Positions 19,549 through 28,805 are shown, counted from the first letter of the stretch. The stretch is 64,000 bases of DNA from Thermoanaerobacteraceae bacterium (GCA_017656305.1 JACDOG010000001.1:124001-188000), one strand, 5' to 3'. Translations and numbers: made by a program. The notes: generated by a model not told the origin, from the letters alone.

Positions 19549-19753
19549 ATAACTCCTCCAGAAAACTTATGGTTTTCTGCGCCTCCTCATTATCTATCCG
19601 TTGGATGGCATAGCCCGCATGTACCAATACCCAGTCACCTACTTTCACTTCCGGAGTTAAAGCAATTGAAATTTCCTTTGAAATCCCTTCCAGTTCAGCA
19701 ATTGCCATGGTTCCCGTTACTTTTATAACCTTAAGCGGAACTGCCAAGCACAT
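19529..19753 (-). CDS. hypC: Hydrogenase maturation chaperone HypC
   Basis: A 74-residue protein starting MCLAVPLKV; the Cys exposed after Met removal binds iron and contacts the large subunit precursor. VGDWVLVHAGYAI is the other family signature. It overlaps hypF (23 bases) and hypD (20 bases), keeping HypC and HypD production coupled. Confidence 0.96.
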   Translation of the reverse strand: MCLAVPLKVIKVTGTMAIAELEGISKEISIALTPEVKVGDWVLVHAGYAIQRIDNEEAQKTISFLEELYEANSK

Positions 19754-22058
19754 TCTTCATCACCTCGTTTCCGGCTACAGCCTGTCCCAGCGATATACCT
19801 CCGTCATTGGGAGGAATTTCCTTATGGCGGTATACCGTTATCCCCTCTTTAGCCAGTAATTCTATTACCAGTTCGGTTAATAACCTGTTTTGGAAGACGC
19901 CTCCAGATATAACCACCTTATTTAACCCGGTATTGCGGGACATATGCAGTACCCCATCCCTAATTGCCCGGGCAACCCCCATATGAAATTTATATGCCAT
20001 ACGTACAGTATCTAATCCGGATGACAAATCGGAAATAATTTGCTCCCACAATGGCGCTGTGTCCAATTCAAAGGTTAAATCTTCATTATCTTTCAGCAGT
20101 ATAGTATAAAAACCTTCCTCATGTCCGGCCATCCGGGCCCTGGCTTCCATTACCATTGGGCCCTGTCCCTCATACTTTGCTTCCTGACAGATTCCCATTA
20201 AAGCCGCAGCTGCATCAAATAACCTGCCACAGCTTGAGGTGGCTACCGAATTGATACCCTTTTTAAGCTGCACTTCCAGAACCTCAACTTCGCAAGGACT
20301 TAATCCGCTCAGCCATTTAGAAGCGTATACCCTGCCAGTTTCCCCCAGTGTGGAAAGGAGAAAGCTATATGCCATTCGCAAAGGCTTTTTTACTGAAACC
20401 TCTCCGCCCAGCAGCGGAACCTTTGCCAGGTGGCCCATACGTTCAAAAGAACTGTAGTCACCGCAGAGAAATTCAAACCCCCAAATTGTACCATCGATTC
20501 CATATCCAGTACCGTCACAGACCACTGCCATTACCCTCTCAGCTAGCCCATTTTCTGCCATACAACTGACCATATGAGAATGATGGTGCTGTACCCCTAT
20601 TACCTGCAATCCCCATTGGGACGCCAGTTCCCGAGCGTAGCGAGTGGTTTGGTAACCGGGGTGGAGATCGTGAACAAGCAATTCGGGTTTTATCCCTAGT
20701 AGAGAAATCATTTTGGAAATAGTTTTTTTGTATCTTTCAAAATTTAAGTAATTGTCCAAATCCCCTAAATGCTGACTAAGGAAAACCCGGTCTCCTTTGG
20801 CTAGGGCAAAGGTATTTTTTAGATTCCCGCCACAGGCAAGAAGCGGTGTTAACTCCCTCCTCTGCAATTGCACGGGCAACGGGACATAACCCCGGGCCCT
20901 TCTTACAGATTGCCAGGTATTTCCTACCACCATTCCTACAGAATCATCACAGGGATTTTCTATTTCCCGATTATGAAAAATGAAATAATCGGCAATACCT
21001 TTTAGTTTTTCTGCTGCTTCCTCGTTTTTAGTAATCAGCGGGTCACCGGATAAATTGGCACTTGTCATTACCAGCAAAGGAATTTCGGGAGAAAATAACA
21101 ACCAGTGAAGGGGCGTATAGGGTAACATTACTCCCAGGGTATCCAGATTGGGATTAATTTCTGTAGGAAGTTGTCCCCTGGTCTCTTCCCTTTGTTTTAA
21201 AAGCACAATTGGCCTGGCAGGACTTACCAGATACTCCTCTTCCTCAGCTGATAAATGGCAGTATTTTCTCACAGTCTCAAGGTTATAAGCCATTAAAGCA
21301 AAAGGTTTGGCATCCCTGAATTTACGCCTTCTTAACCGGGATACCGCATTTCCATCAAGAGCATTACAGGCCAGGTGAAACCCTCCTAATCCTTTTACGG
21401 CAACAATTGCACCCTCCTTAAACAGTTCCCGAAAATCTTTATTACAGAATTTACCCCGGCTATCTCTAACTTCAATTTTTGGGCCACATGCCGGGCAGGC
21501 ATTGGGCTGGGCATGAAAACGCCTGTTTGAAGGATCGTCATATTCCTGCCGGCATTGCGGGCACATGGTAAATTCCCTCATGGTGGTAAGATGCCGGTCA
21601 TAGGGAATATCTCTAATAATCGTAAACCTGGGACCGCAGTTGGTACAGTTTATAAAGGGGTAAGAAAACCTTCTGTCAGAAGGGTCCTGCAATTCAGCTA
21701 AACAGTCAGAACATATTCCCACATCCGGAGAAATTAAGACCCGTTTATCATCCTGAATACAACTTTTTTGAATAAAAAAACCAGAATACCCCTGAAAAGC
21801 AACCGGCGAGGAGTCATATCCCGTGATTTTAGCCAGCGGTGGTGGGGAAGATAACAGTTCCATTAGGGCCTGTGAAATCTTTTCCTCCTGCCCTTCCCAG
21901 TGAATAGTTACTCCCTGGCTGTTATTGAGAACCCACCCTTTTAATTGATATTTTTGGGAAAGGTTATATACATAAGGGCGAAATCCCACCCCTTGTACAA
22001 TTCCATAAACCTTTATCTCCTTCGCTGTCGCTTCCTTTCCCACTCTCTCTTTAGCCAT
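19731..22058 (-). CDS. hypF: Carbamoyltransferase HypF
   Basis: About 775 residues; makes carbamoyl-adenylate and transfers the carbamoyl group to HypE. In order: acylphosphatase domain (GIVQGVGFRPYVYN), two zinc-finger pairs (CSDCLAELQDP, CTNCGPRF, CPQCRQEYDDP, CPACGP), a YrdC-like domain and a Kae1-like domain with HHHSHM and GGVFQNRLL. The ATG at 22058 is preferred; GTG codons lie 6 and 9 bases further upstream. It overlaps hypB by 46 bases. Confidence 0.96.
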   Translation of the reverse strand: MAKERVGKEATAKEIKVYGIVQGVGFRPYVYNLSQKYQLKGWVLNNSQGVTIHWEGQEEKISQALMELLSSPPPLAKITGYDSSPVAFQGYSGFFIQKSCIQDDKRVLISPDVGICSDCLAELQDPSDRRFSYPFINCTNCGPRFTIIRDIPYDRHLTTMREFTMCPQCRQEYDDPSNRRFHAQPNACPACGPKIEVRDSRGKFCNKDFRELFKEGAIVAVKGLGGFHLACNALDGNAVSRLRRRKFRDAKPFALMAYNLETVRKYCHLSAEEEEYLVSPARPIVLLKQREETRGQLPTEINPNLDTLGVMLPYTPLHWLLFSPEIPLLVMTSANLSGDPLITKNEEAAEKLKGIADYFIFHNREIENPCDDSVGMVVGNTWQSVRRARGYVPLPVQLQRRELTPLLACGGNLKNTFALAKGDRVFLSQHLGDLDNYLNFERYKKTISKMISLLGIKPELLVHDLHPGYQTTRYARELASQWGLQVIGVQHHHSHMVSCMAENGLAERVMAVVCDGTGYGIDGTIWGFEFLCGDYSSFERMGHLAKVPLLGGEVSVKKPLRMAYSFLLSTLGETGRVYASKWLSGLSPCEVEVLEVQLKKGINSVATSSCGRLFDAAAALMGICQEAKYEGQGPMVMEARARMAGHEEGFYTILLKDNEDLTFELDTAPLWEQIISDLSSGLDTVRMAYKFHMGVARAIRDGVLHMSRNTGLNKVVISGGVFQNRLLTELVIELLAKEGITVYRHKEIPPNDGGISLGQAVAGNEVMKNVLGSSA

Positions 22059-22678
22059 AGGCACCACTCATCAATTCCCTCCCCGGAAGATGCCGACATC
22101 TGGAATATTTCAATGTTGGGATTCAAACTCAGTACATCTTCGGTAAAGTTATCCACATTAAAATTGCTATAGGGTAATAAGTCAATTTTATTTAAAATGC
22201 AAGCTTTAGCTTCTCGGAACATAACGGGGTATTTTAAAGGTTTATCATCGCCTTCGGGAACACTAATAACCACTACCTTCAAGTCATCACCCAGGTCAAA
22301 TGCGCTCGGGCATACCAGGTTACCTACATTCTCAATGATAACCAATTCTAAATTTTCAATTTCCAATTCCTGCATGGCCCGGTTAACCATATTTGCGTCC
22401 AGGTGGCAGCCACCTTCAGTATTTATCTGCACCACCGGCACCCCGTAGCGGTGAATCCTTTCCGCATCCTTGGTGGTCATCAAATCCCCTTCTATAACAC
22501 CGATTTTCAGTTCATCCTTTAATTTCGCAATAGTCCGTTCCAGAATCGTTGTTTTTCCAGCACCGGGAGAACTCATCAGGTTAATAGCAAGAATTCCATA
22601 CCTGTCAAAAAGTTCCCGGTTTACTGTCGCCAGGTCTTCGTTTCTCTTCATAATGTTTCTCAGTACCTTAATTTCCAC
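22013..22678 (-). CDS. hypB: Hydrogenase nickel-insertion GTPase HypB
   Basis: A 221-residue G3E GTPase: P-loop SSPGAGKTT, metal site residues in GGCHLD and VGNLVCPS, and base-recognition NKID. There is no His-rich nickel-storage N-terminus. The GTG at 22678 is chosen because AGGAGG sits 8 bases before it; the TTG at 22684 is too close. It works with HypA to load Ni. It lies directly after the hypA relic. Confidence 0.95.
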   Translation of the reverse strand: MEIKVLRNIMKRNEDLATVNRELFDRYGILAINLMSSPGAGKTTILERTIAKLKDELKIGVIEGDLMTTKDAERIHRYGVPVVQINTEGGCHLDANMVNRAMQELEIENLELVIIENVGNLVCPSAFDLGDDLKVVVISVPEGDDKPLKYPVMFREAKACILNKIDLLPYSNFNVDNFTEDVLSLNPNIEIFQMSASSGEGIDEWCLWLKREWERKRQRRR

Positions 22679-22690
22679 GGCCAAATCCTC

Positions 22691-22817
22691 CTACGCTCCT
22701 TCTATGGAATCCACATACAGTTCCCCATAAGATACTATCCGTTCTACCCCTCCGCCGTGCAGAGGACATGAAAGGGTTTTACTCACCTCGTATTCCGCTT
22801 CACATTTGTCTACGGAT
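22691..22817 (-). pseudogene. C-terminal relic of a second hypA
   Basis: The 125 bases between cooC and hypB hold an open stretch that cannot start normally: after an in-frame TAA overlapping the end of cooC it reads VDKCEAEYEV, then LSCPLHGGG, then ending YGELYVDSIEGA. This aligns with the zinc-ribbon tail of HypA (GKCREC..., QCPQCES, GRELYIENLEVEE in the intact copy at 26188-26532). Only one Cys of each CxxC pair remains and the Ni-binding N-terminus is gone. A GTG at 22783 could give a 31-residue peptide, but I read it as debris of hypA in an older hypAB order. Confidence 0.7.
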
Positions 22818-23604
22818 TAACACTTCCACTGCTAGTCAACCTTGCCAGTAACTGATTCTTAATTAAACTGATTTCCTCAACTATCGTGCCGCCGATATCA
22901 AAAGGAGAAACTCCTTCCAAATCAGCCTTTTTGACCTCTTCACTTAAAGAAACAAAACCCAACAATTCAAAATCAGCCAAACTATCACTTATAAATTGAA
23001 CATCCGCCTCATCACGTACTTTACTACCTACCGCAAAGACCTTTTTAATTCCAAGATCCTTAGCCAAGCTTCTGATCTGCTTAGCGGTTTGAATACTTCT
23101 CCGTCCCGGTTCTGCAACGACTATCAAAGCATCCACCGACTCAGCGGTACCTCGACCAAGATGCTCAATTCCTGCTTCCATATCCATAATTACCACATCT
23201 TCTCTTTCAATCAAGAGATGCTTCATTAATCTCTTAAGTAACGTATGTTGCGGACAAACACAACCACTACCGCCCTGTTCAACAGTGCCCATAACCAACA
23301 ATTTAACTCCCTGATGTTCCAAACAATATTTTTCGGGTAAGTCATCCACTTTAGGGTTTAAAATGAAAAAGGAACCATACCCGTCCTTTGCTCCGGTACG
23401 TTCTTCGGCTAATTTTTTCATTTTAGAAAAGGGTGTTATCTTTTTGTACTGTGCTTCAGGTATTCCCAGTGCCGAAGCCAGATTGGCATCCGGGTCAGCA
23501 TCTACAGCCAAAACCCGATATCCTTCAGAGGCTAAAAGCCGGGCTAAAGTGCCGGAAACTGTAGTTTTTCCAACTCCACCTTTACCTGTTACAGCTATTT
23601 TCAT
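22810..23604 (-). CDS. cooC: CO dehydrogenase nickel-insertion ATPase CooC
   Basis: A 264-residue MinD/ParA-type ATPase with deviant Walker A GKGGVGKTT and the metal-binding CxC in GCVCPQH (~residues 115-118). CooC dimers bind nickel and help mature the C-cluster of CooS. It follows cooS after a 67-base gap with a strong hairpin. Its stop overlaps the hypA relic, so this is the left edge of the coo block proper. Confidence 0.95.
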   Translation of the reverse strand: MKIAVTGKGGVGKTTVSGTLARLLASEGYRVLAVDADPDANLASALGIPEAQYKKITPFSKMKKLAEERTGAKDGYGSFFILNPKVDDLPEKYCLEHQGVKLLVMGTVEQGGSGCVCPQHTLLKRLMKHLLIEREDVVIMDMEAGIEHLGRGTAESVDALIVVAEPGRRSIQTAKQIRSLAKDLGIKKVFAVGSKVRDEADVQFISDSLADFELLGFVSLSEEVKKADLEGVSPFDIGGTIVEEISLIKNQLLARLTSSGSVNP

Positions 23605-23629
23605 GATCTACCCTTCCTTTCTATGATGC

Positions 23630-23659
23630 GGGATCAGGGCTCATTAGAGCCCCAATCCC
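23630..23659 (-). other. Hairpin in the cooS-cooC gap
   Basis: GGGATCAGGGCTC and GAGCCCCAATCCC around an ATTA loop form a long GC-rich stem with no U run. It could protect the cooS 3' end from exonucleases and reduce cooC expression relative to cooS rather than terminate. Confidence 0.6.
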
Positions 23660-23671
23660 TTTGTCCGGAGC

Positions 23672-25582
23672 TTAAATACCAAGTCCCTTACGTCTTTCCT
23701 TAATGGCAGCAACCAATTTAGCAGCAGCCTTTTCCGGATTGGTTTCTACTATAAAGTAACCGCCAAGCAAATCTCTTGCTTTTTCTGTTAAAAATTCAGC
23801 AACAACGGAAGAACCCATAATTTGTGGTACAATTCCTATATGGGTAGGTATTCCCAAAGTAACTGCCCAAGTCCCAATTGCTACTGCCTTCTCTGCCATA
23901 AGCTCAGGTGCAGAAGCTACTACCGGTAGTTTATCTAAATCTACTCCCAGCTTGTTAGCAATGGCTACAGCTACTTTAACTGCCCTAGTATTATCGACAC
24001 AAGATCCCATGTGCAATACTAAAGGTAGAGGTCCGTTAAGTCCGGCTGCCTTGCCTATGGTCGTGAGTACAGCTTTTAAGGAATCACCGGCATAAGCCTC
24101 AGTTGCCTCTTGAGTCATTAGACCATTCTTGGCAAAAGCACCGGCGCCACAACCTGTAGCTAACATTAAGACATTATTTTGGGCCAATTCTTTAGCAATA
24201 GTTATAAAGTTATTGTCTTGCGTTACCCGAGGATTGTTACAACCGGCAAACAATGCAATACCTTGAATATTACCGTTAACAATATTATCAATTAGTGGCT
24301 TTAACGGGTCTTTCGCATTTAATTTGCTTAGGGCATCTATGATTGCTTCAGCACTAAAACCTGCAATGGCTGTTTGCTTGTAGTCAGGAATGTTGACTTT
24401 ACGATTGTCCCGTCTTTTAAAGGCATCAATTGCCAGTTCAACAATCTTCTTAGCACTGTCTAATGCTGTATCTTCATGAAACTCAATGTGAGTAGCGCCA
24501 GTAATCTTGTTTACAGGCACAGTGGTAATTACTTCTGTATGGAAACATTCAGCCAGACTGGTAACGGCAGGCATAATACACTGCACGTCTACGACCATAG
24601 CATCTACAGCGCCCGTAATTAGGGCCAGTTCCTGGGACAGGTAGTTAGTAGCCAAAGGAATTCCTCGCCGCATCATTACTTCATTGCCCGTACAGCAAAT
24701 ACCCACTATATTAATACCTTCTTTAGCCCCGGCCTTCTTAGCTTCTTCATTCATCTTCAGCGCTACATCACAAACAATTTCACTGAGTATAGGGTTATGA
24801 CCGTGAACCGCAATGTTAACAGCATCTTCCTTCAGCACACCGAGGTTGGCTGCAGTAACTACCGGTTCAGGTGTGCCAAATAAGACATCAGACAGCTCAG
24901 TTGACAAATACATGCCGGTATAGTCAGCCAGCGCTCCCTTCAATCCACCGAGCAAAACGTTAACTGCATCGGCATCACAACCCACATGAGTACGGCTCAT
25001 AATCTCGGCGATAACAGCATCAATATTATGCGGCATAACCCCCAGTTCTACCAATTTGTCCACCCGCTCAGCGGTCATAGTCTCTTTGGCCCAATTACAA
25101 GGTATACTATAATTCTGACGTGAGAAATCCTCCAGGGAAGCTAAAGCCACTTCTTTTGCCACTTGCTTTATATCTTTACCTGCCGGTGCCAAGTTTAATT
25201 TTTCTGCTATACTTCTTAGCTTTTGCTCATCTTTGATCCGGTATGCAGGTGCATGTCCTTCGCCAACTTCCAATAAGGTTAAAGCTACGTGACGACCGTG
25301 ATCAGAATGCGCAGCAGCACCTGCAGCAATCATTCTGATCAAATTGCGGGCCACGATAGTATGAGCATCAGCTCCACAAACACCTTTCTGTGGTCCATTG
25401 CCAAAAGGATCGATACGACAGGGGCCCTTCCAACAAATGCGACAGCAGACTCCCAGCTCTCCGAAACCACATTGGGGCTTCATCGCTGCAAAACGATCCC
25501 AAGCAGTTTCAATTCCCGCCTTTTTTGCTAAAGGTAGCAAGTAATTGGCAGCAAGATCAGTGGTGTTGTTCATCTTACTCAT
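23672..25582 (-). CDS. cooS: Anaerobic Ni-Fe CO dehydrogenase catalytic subunit
   Basis: A 636-residue monofunctional CODH that oxidises CO with water to CO2, two electrons and two protons. The D- and B-cluster Cys are in CGFGELGVCCRICWKGPC (38-55) and Cys69. C-cluster ligands fit His262 (HGHNP), Cys296/297 (GICCTGN), Cys335 (DVQCIMP), Cys448 (FAGCNN), Cys478 (ATGCGAG) and Cys528 (HMGSCVD), so the site looks intact. No ACS subunit lies nearby. Its neighbours cooF and the cooMKLXUH hydrogenase mark it as a CODH-I type, H2-evolving enzyme. Confidence 0.97.
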   Translation of the reverse strand: MSKMNNTTDLAANYLLPLAKKAGIETAWDRFAAMKPQCGFGELGVCCRICWKGPCRIDPFGNGPQKGVCGADAHTIVARNLIRMIAAGAAAHSDHGRHVALTLLEVGEGHAPAYRIKDEQKLRSIAEKLNLAPAGKDIKQVAKEVALASLEDFSRQNYSIPCNWAKETMTAERVDKLVELGVMPHNIDAVIAEIMSRTHVGCDADAVNVLLGGLKGALADYTGMYLSTELSDVLFGTPEPVVTAANLGVLKEDAVNIAVHGHNPILSEIVCDVALKMNEEAKKAGAKEGINIVGICCTGNEVMMRRGIPLATNYLSQELALITGAVDAMVVDVQCIMPAVTSLAECFHTEVITTVPVNKITGATHIEFHEDTALDSAKKIVELAIDAFKRRDNRKVNIPDYKQTAIAGFSAEAIIDALSKLNAKDPLKPLIDNIVNGNIQGIALFAGCNNPRVTQDNNFITIAKELAQNNVLMLATGCGAGAFAKNGLMTQEATEAYAGDSLKAVLTTIGKAAGLNGPLPLVLHMGSCVDNTRAVKVAVAIANKLGVDLDKLPVVASAPELMAEKAVAIGTWAVTLGIPTHIGIVPQIMGSSVVAEFLTEKARDLLGGYFIVETNPEKAAAKLVAAIKERRKGLGI

Positions 25583-25606
25583 AATATCCCCCCGCTTATT
25601 TCCAAC

Positions 25607-26170
25607 TTAGGCCGTGGTTTTTGTATGAGCCCTTACAAGTTCTTTTCCTCTTTCTTCAATAAGTTTCTTACGATAACTTTCGTAATCTACCAGCATTATT
25701 GCTTTGGTAGGGCATGCCTCAACGCAGGCACAGGAAAATTCATTGTTGTCCTGTATTCTGTTGAAACAAAGATCACATTTCCGTGCTTTACCCTTTTTGG
25801 TCCTGTGATTACCTTTATCATTTATGTCTTTTGTTACAATAATAGCTCCAAAAGGGCAAACCATAGCGCAAACTTTACAGCCAACACAATTGCCCTCATT
25901 AATTTTCACAAACCCATTCTCTTGGTATATTGCTCCTGTAGGACAGGCGAGTGCACAGGGTGCATCTTCACATTGTCTACATTGAATGGGCATGACCATG
26001 TCATCAACTTGAACCACCGAGTTTCTTGGCTGTAATTGTAAACCCTGGGTTACGGCTGTTTGTAAATCACAATCTGCATGAGCAATAGCACAGGCCAGCT
26101 CACAATTCTTGCAACCCAAACACTTTCGGGGATCGGCGTAAATAAAGAAATTCTCTTTAGCTCTCTCCAT
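25607..26170 (-). CDS. cooF: CooF, iron-sulfur electron carrier of CODH
   Basis: A 187-residue ferredoxin-like protein with four [4Fe-4S] Cys groups (CLGCKNCELAC, CRQCEDAPCALAC, CVGCKVCAMVC, CDLC...CACVEAC). CooF passes electrons from CooS to the membrane hydrogenase. ATG at 26170 behind AAAGGAGG. It lies 25 bases upstream of cooS and 17 bases after hypA. Confidence 0.95.
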   Translation of the reverse strand: MERAKENFFIYADPRKCLGCKNCELACAIAHADCDLQTAVTQGLQLQPRNSVVQVDDMVMPIQCRQCEDAPCALACPTGAIYQENGFVKINEGNCVGCKVCAMVCPFGAIIVTKDINDKGNHRTKKGKARKCDLCFNRIQDNNEFSCACVEACPTKAIMLVDYESYRKKLIEERGKELVRAHTKTTA

Positions 26171-26187
26171 TGCGATTCACCTCCTTT

Positions 26188-26532
26188 CTATTCTTCTACT
26201 TCCAAATTCTCAATGTACAATTCCCTTCCGGCAACGGTCTCTATAGATCTACTCTCACATTGTGGGCATTGAAAATTATAATTGTAAACCCGGAACACAT
26301 TGGCACACTCCCGACACTTTCCCTGCAACGGAATCCGCTCAATAACCAGCTCTGCACCCTCGACAACAGTATTTTGCGCATAAACCTCAAAACACGCGGT
26401 TAAAGTCATTGGTTCCACTGCTGTCATCTCTCCAACCTTAAGCTTCACTTTTACCACTTTTTTAATTTGGTGCTCTTTCACTTTGGCATTAATAATCTTG
26501 AAAAGACTATCCACTATTGCCATCTCATGCAT
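26188..26532 (-). CDS. hypA: Hydrogenase nickel-insertion protein HypA (intact copy)
   Basis: A 114-residue HypA: N-terminal MHE for Ni binding and a zinc ribbon with Cys73, Cys76, Cys89 and Cys92. It delivers nickel with HypB. Its place between cooH and cooF copies the order known from Carboxydothermus hydrogenoformans. The 123-base gap before it shows no gene or clear operator. A second, truncated hypA lies at the cooC-hypB junction. Confidence 0.95.
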   Translation of the reverse strand: MHEMAIVDSLFKIINAKVKEHQIKKVVKVKLKVGEMTAVEPMTLTACFEVYAQNTVVEGAELVIERIPLQGKCRECANVFRVYNYNFQCPQCESRSIETVAGRELYIENLEVEE

Positions 26533-26655
26533 GGCTATCGCATCCTTTCACCACCACATAAATCAAGAAGTCTACTGCCATGTCTTTAAAGCCAAATGCA
26601 CCAAGCCAACTGAGTTTTACGGTAAGCCCGGCACCTGGTTTTCCGGATTATATTA

Positions 26656-27738
26656 CTATCTTTCGGTGCAAGAGATACAGGGATCAATACTACTAATAAT
26701 AAGCGGAATATCAGACACTTTATTTCCCGGCATCATAACATTGAGCGCTTCCCAATTCATATAAGTTGGTACTCGCCACTTAAGGCGTTCCGGCATATCA
26801 GTACCATTTGTGCGTAGATAATAAATCAATTCTCCCCGCGGAGCCTCTGACTTGGCTACAGCTTCCCCAGCAGGTATTTCCGGCAAATAATCAATACAAG
26901 TTGGACCGTTAGGTAATTTTTTTAGACATTGTTCAATAATATTGATAGCTTCTTGAATTTCCCTTAACCTAACTATGGCTCTTGCTCTAACATCACAACC
27001 ATTTTCTACATGAACATTAAACTTTATCTTGTCATAAGCGGCATAAGGACTCTTCACCCGCACATCATAATCTATACCAGACCCCCTGGCTACAGGACCA
27101 ACCACACCATATCGGATCGCTTCTTCTTTCGGTAAAATCCCTACACCTTCAGTCCGAGCTCGAACAAACTTATTGTTTATATAAATGTCAATAATTTCTT
27201 CCAATGGCTTTTTCAACCTGTCTATCTGCTTCATCAGATATTTAATCTTTTCATCAGACAGGTCATATTTTACGCCGCCAATGCAATTAGCAGCCAAGTC
27301 CATCCGGTTACCATAAATAGTCTCTTTGGTATCCTGGACTATCTCCCGTATCTCCATCACATGCATAAATAAGGAATCAAAACCAATGATATGCGCCAAC
27401 ATAGCAGCATTAAACAAGTTGGATGCAATCCTTTTTATTTCATCAGCGATAACCCTTAGATATTCAGCTCTTTCCGGAATTTCGATACCGGCAATCTTCT
27501 CGAGGGCCATACAATAAGTAAATGGATGGTTATTTGAACACAGCGAACAAAGACGCTCAGTTAAAGTTATATTTTGGTAAATATTGCGTCGCATTACCAA
27601 GAACTCCATACCCCGGTGTACATGCCCTGCCGTTATATCCAGGCCTACGATAGTCTCTCCTTCAACCTGTACCCGGAAATACATCGGTTCTTCTAGCGCT
27701 ACATGTAGTGGGCCTACTGGGATGGTATAAGTGCTCAT
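26656..27738 (-). CDS. cooH: CO-induced NiFe hydrogenase large subunit CooH
   Basis: A 360-residue group 4 NiFe hydrogenase large subunit related to NuoD. The four Ni ligands are in ERLCSLCSNNH (from ~residue 62) and the C-terminal DPCISCTER. The protein ends right at that motif, so there is no C-terminal peptide for a maturation protease to remove; CooH and EchE are known exceptions of this kind. ATG at 27738 overlaps the cooU stop as ATGA. Confidence 0.96.
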   Translation of the reverse strand: MSTYTIPVGPLHVALEEPMYFRVQVEGETIVGLDITAGHVHRGMEFLVMRRNIYQNITLTERLCSLCSNNHPFTYCMALEKIAGIEIPERAEYLRVIADEIKRIASNLFNAAMLAHIIGFDSLFMHVMEIREIVQDTKETIYGNRMDLAANCIGGVKYDLSDEKIKYLMKQIDRLKKPLEEIIDIYINNKFVRARTEGVGILPKEEAIRYGVVGPVARGSGIDYDVRVKSPYAAYDKIKFNVHVENGCDVRARAIVRLREIQEAINIIEQCLKKLPNGPTCIDYLPEIPAGEAVAKSEAPRGELIYYLRTNGTDMPERLKWRVPTYMNWEALNVMMPGNKVSDIPLIISSIDPCISCTER

Positions 27739-28277
27739 TTAGTATCCCCCTCCTTAGAGGTGGCTGCAAATACCTTCTCCCACAACGTTTTACTAGTTGC
27801 TCCGTTCATAGCAACTGATAAAGGAATTAATTTATTCATTATTCCTTCATCAATTGTTTCATCAAGAAACAACCTCTTTGGATTGGGATGGCCGACTACT
27901 TTAATACCATACAATTCTTGCAATTCACGTTCCGTCCAATCTGCACTTTTTAAAATCGGAGTAATGGAATTAACTTCACCACTATCACGGGGAATTTCAA
28001 TAGTAACCGTGCAGGTACAGCCATCCAGATCAAAATGATAAGCTATTTCATGAATCTCTCTCTGTTGGGCATCTTTAGTTTTATAAGCTGTAATAGTGAT
28101 CACCCGACCGCCCAAGCTTGACACAATCAAAGCAACATTAGTAATTTGGCTGTGGTCATTAATCCTACACCAGCCAGTAACCACTCCTTTAGAATCTGTT
28201 TCCCAACGCAAGGAGAATCCTTCGCCCACTGCCTGGGTTAGTTTCTCTGCAAAAATCCCCTGAATATTCCTCTCCAT
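27735..28277 (-). CDS. cooU: CO-induced hydrogenase subunit CooU (NuoC-like)
   Basis: A 180-residue subunit matching the NuoC/30-kDa family through DWTERELQELYGIKVVGHPNPKRL. It belongs to the peripheral arm between the Fe-S and NiFe subunits. The ATG at 28277 is chosen because AAAGGAGG is 7 bases upstream; a frame without a good site extends to 28331. Confidence 0.92.
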   Translation of the reverse strand: MERNIQGIFAEKLTQAVGEGFSLRWETDSKGVVTGWCRINDHSQITNVALIVSSLGGRVITITAYKTKDAQQREIHEIAYHFDLDGCTCTVTIEIPRDSGEVNSITPILKSADWTERELQELYGIKVVGHPNPKRLFLDETIDEGIMNKLIPLSVAMNGATSKTLWEKVFAATSKEGDTK

Positions 28278-28294
28278 CCTGTTTCCTCCTTTCC

Positions 28295-28792
28295 TCATCG
28301 AAGGGCTCGTTCCTGGCGGCATTTCGGGCATAAATGCCTTAATTTTTCAATATCCTCGTTAACTTGATCATGAGCTACATTCAGTAATTCAAAAGCTATC
28401 GGTACCATAGGTGTAGCACACCGAGCACAATTTACATATTTAATGAACCCTTTTTCCACATATCTGTACTTGTCCTCTTGCCTGTGAGCTGTATGATAAT
28501 CCTCGGTTAAACGAATTGCTTTAGTTGGGCAGTAATGTTCACAGAGACCGCAAAAGGCACACGTATTATGCCAAAGTATAAACTCCAGGCCACTTTTGTC
28601 GGCCACTTCCCTGATTTGGATTGCTCCACCGGCACAAACGTGCTCACACATTCGACAGGCAACACAAGCCTTGGCATTATATTTGATTTTACCTCTCAGT
28701 CCCTTGGGAACAAAAGTTTCACCGAAGGGATAAGGGTCGGTAGACGGACCTTTGAGCAAATTACGAATGGCTATTTTTAAAAATGAAGACAT
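28295..28792 (-). CDS. cooX: CO-induced hydrogenase Fe-S subunit CooX (NuoI-like)
   Basis: A 165-residue two-cluster ferredoxin: CVACRMCEHVC and CAFCGLCEHYC each bind [4Fe-4S]. Two further Cys pairs (CARC, CPKC) lie near the C-terminus and may bind a metal. It brings electrons from CooF to CooL. ATG at 28792 behind AAAGGAGGG. Confidence 0.93.
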   Translation of the reverse strand: MSSFLKIAIRNLLKGPSTDPYPFGETFVPKGLRGKIKYNAKACVACRMCEHVCAGGAIQIREVADKSGLEFILWHNTCAFCGLCEHYCPTKAIRLTEDYHTAHRQEDKYRYVEKGFIKYVNCARCATPMVPIAFELLNVAHDQVNEDIEKLRHLCPKCRQERALR

Positions 28793-28805
28793 GGGCAACC
28801 CTCCT

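Noticed and set aside
22691-22783. Possible 31-residue functional peptide starting at a GTG before hypB
   Set aside because: Its match to the HypA tail, with one Cys of each pair lost, makes a relic more likely than a new gene.
23672-25582. CooS as part of an acetyl-CoA synthase (Wood-Ljungdahl) cluster
   Set aside because: No acsB, acsC/D or acsE genes lie nearby; the neighbours are all hydrogenase and maturation genes.
26533-26655. Gap before hypA as a separate CO-induced promoter for cooFSC
   Set aside because: No CGACA/TGTCG pair, no consensus -35/-10 and no terminator after cooH were found.
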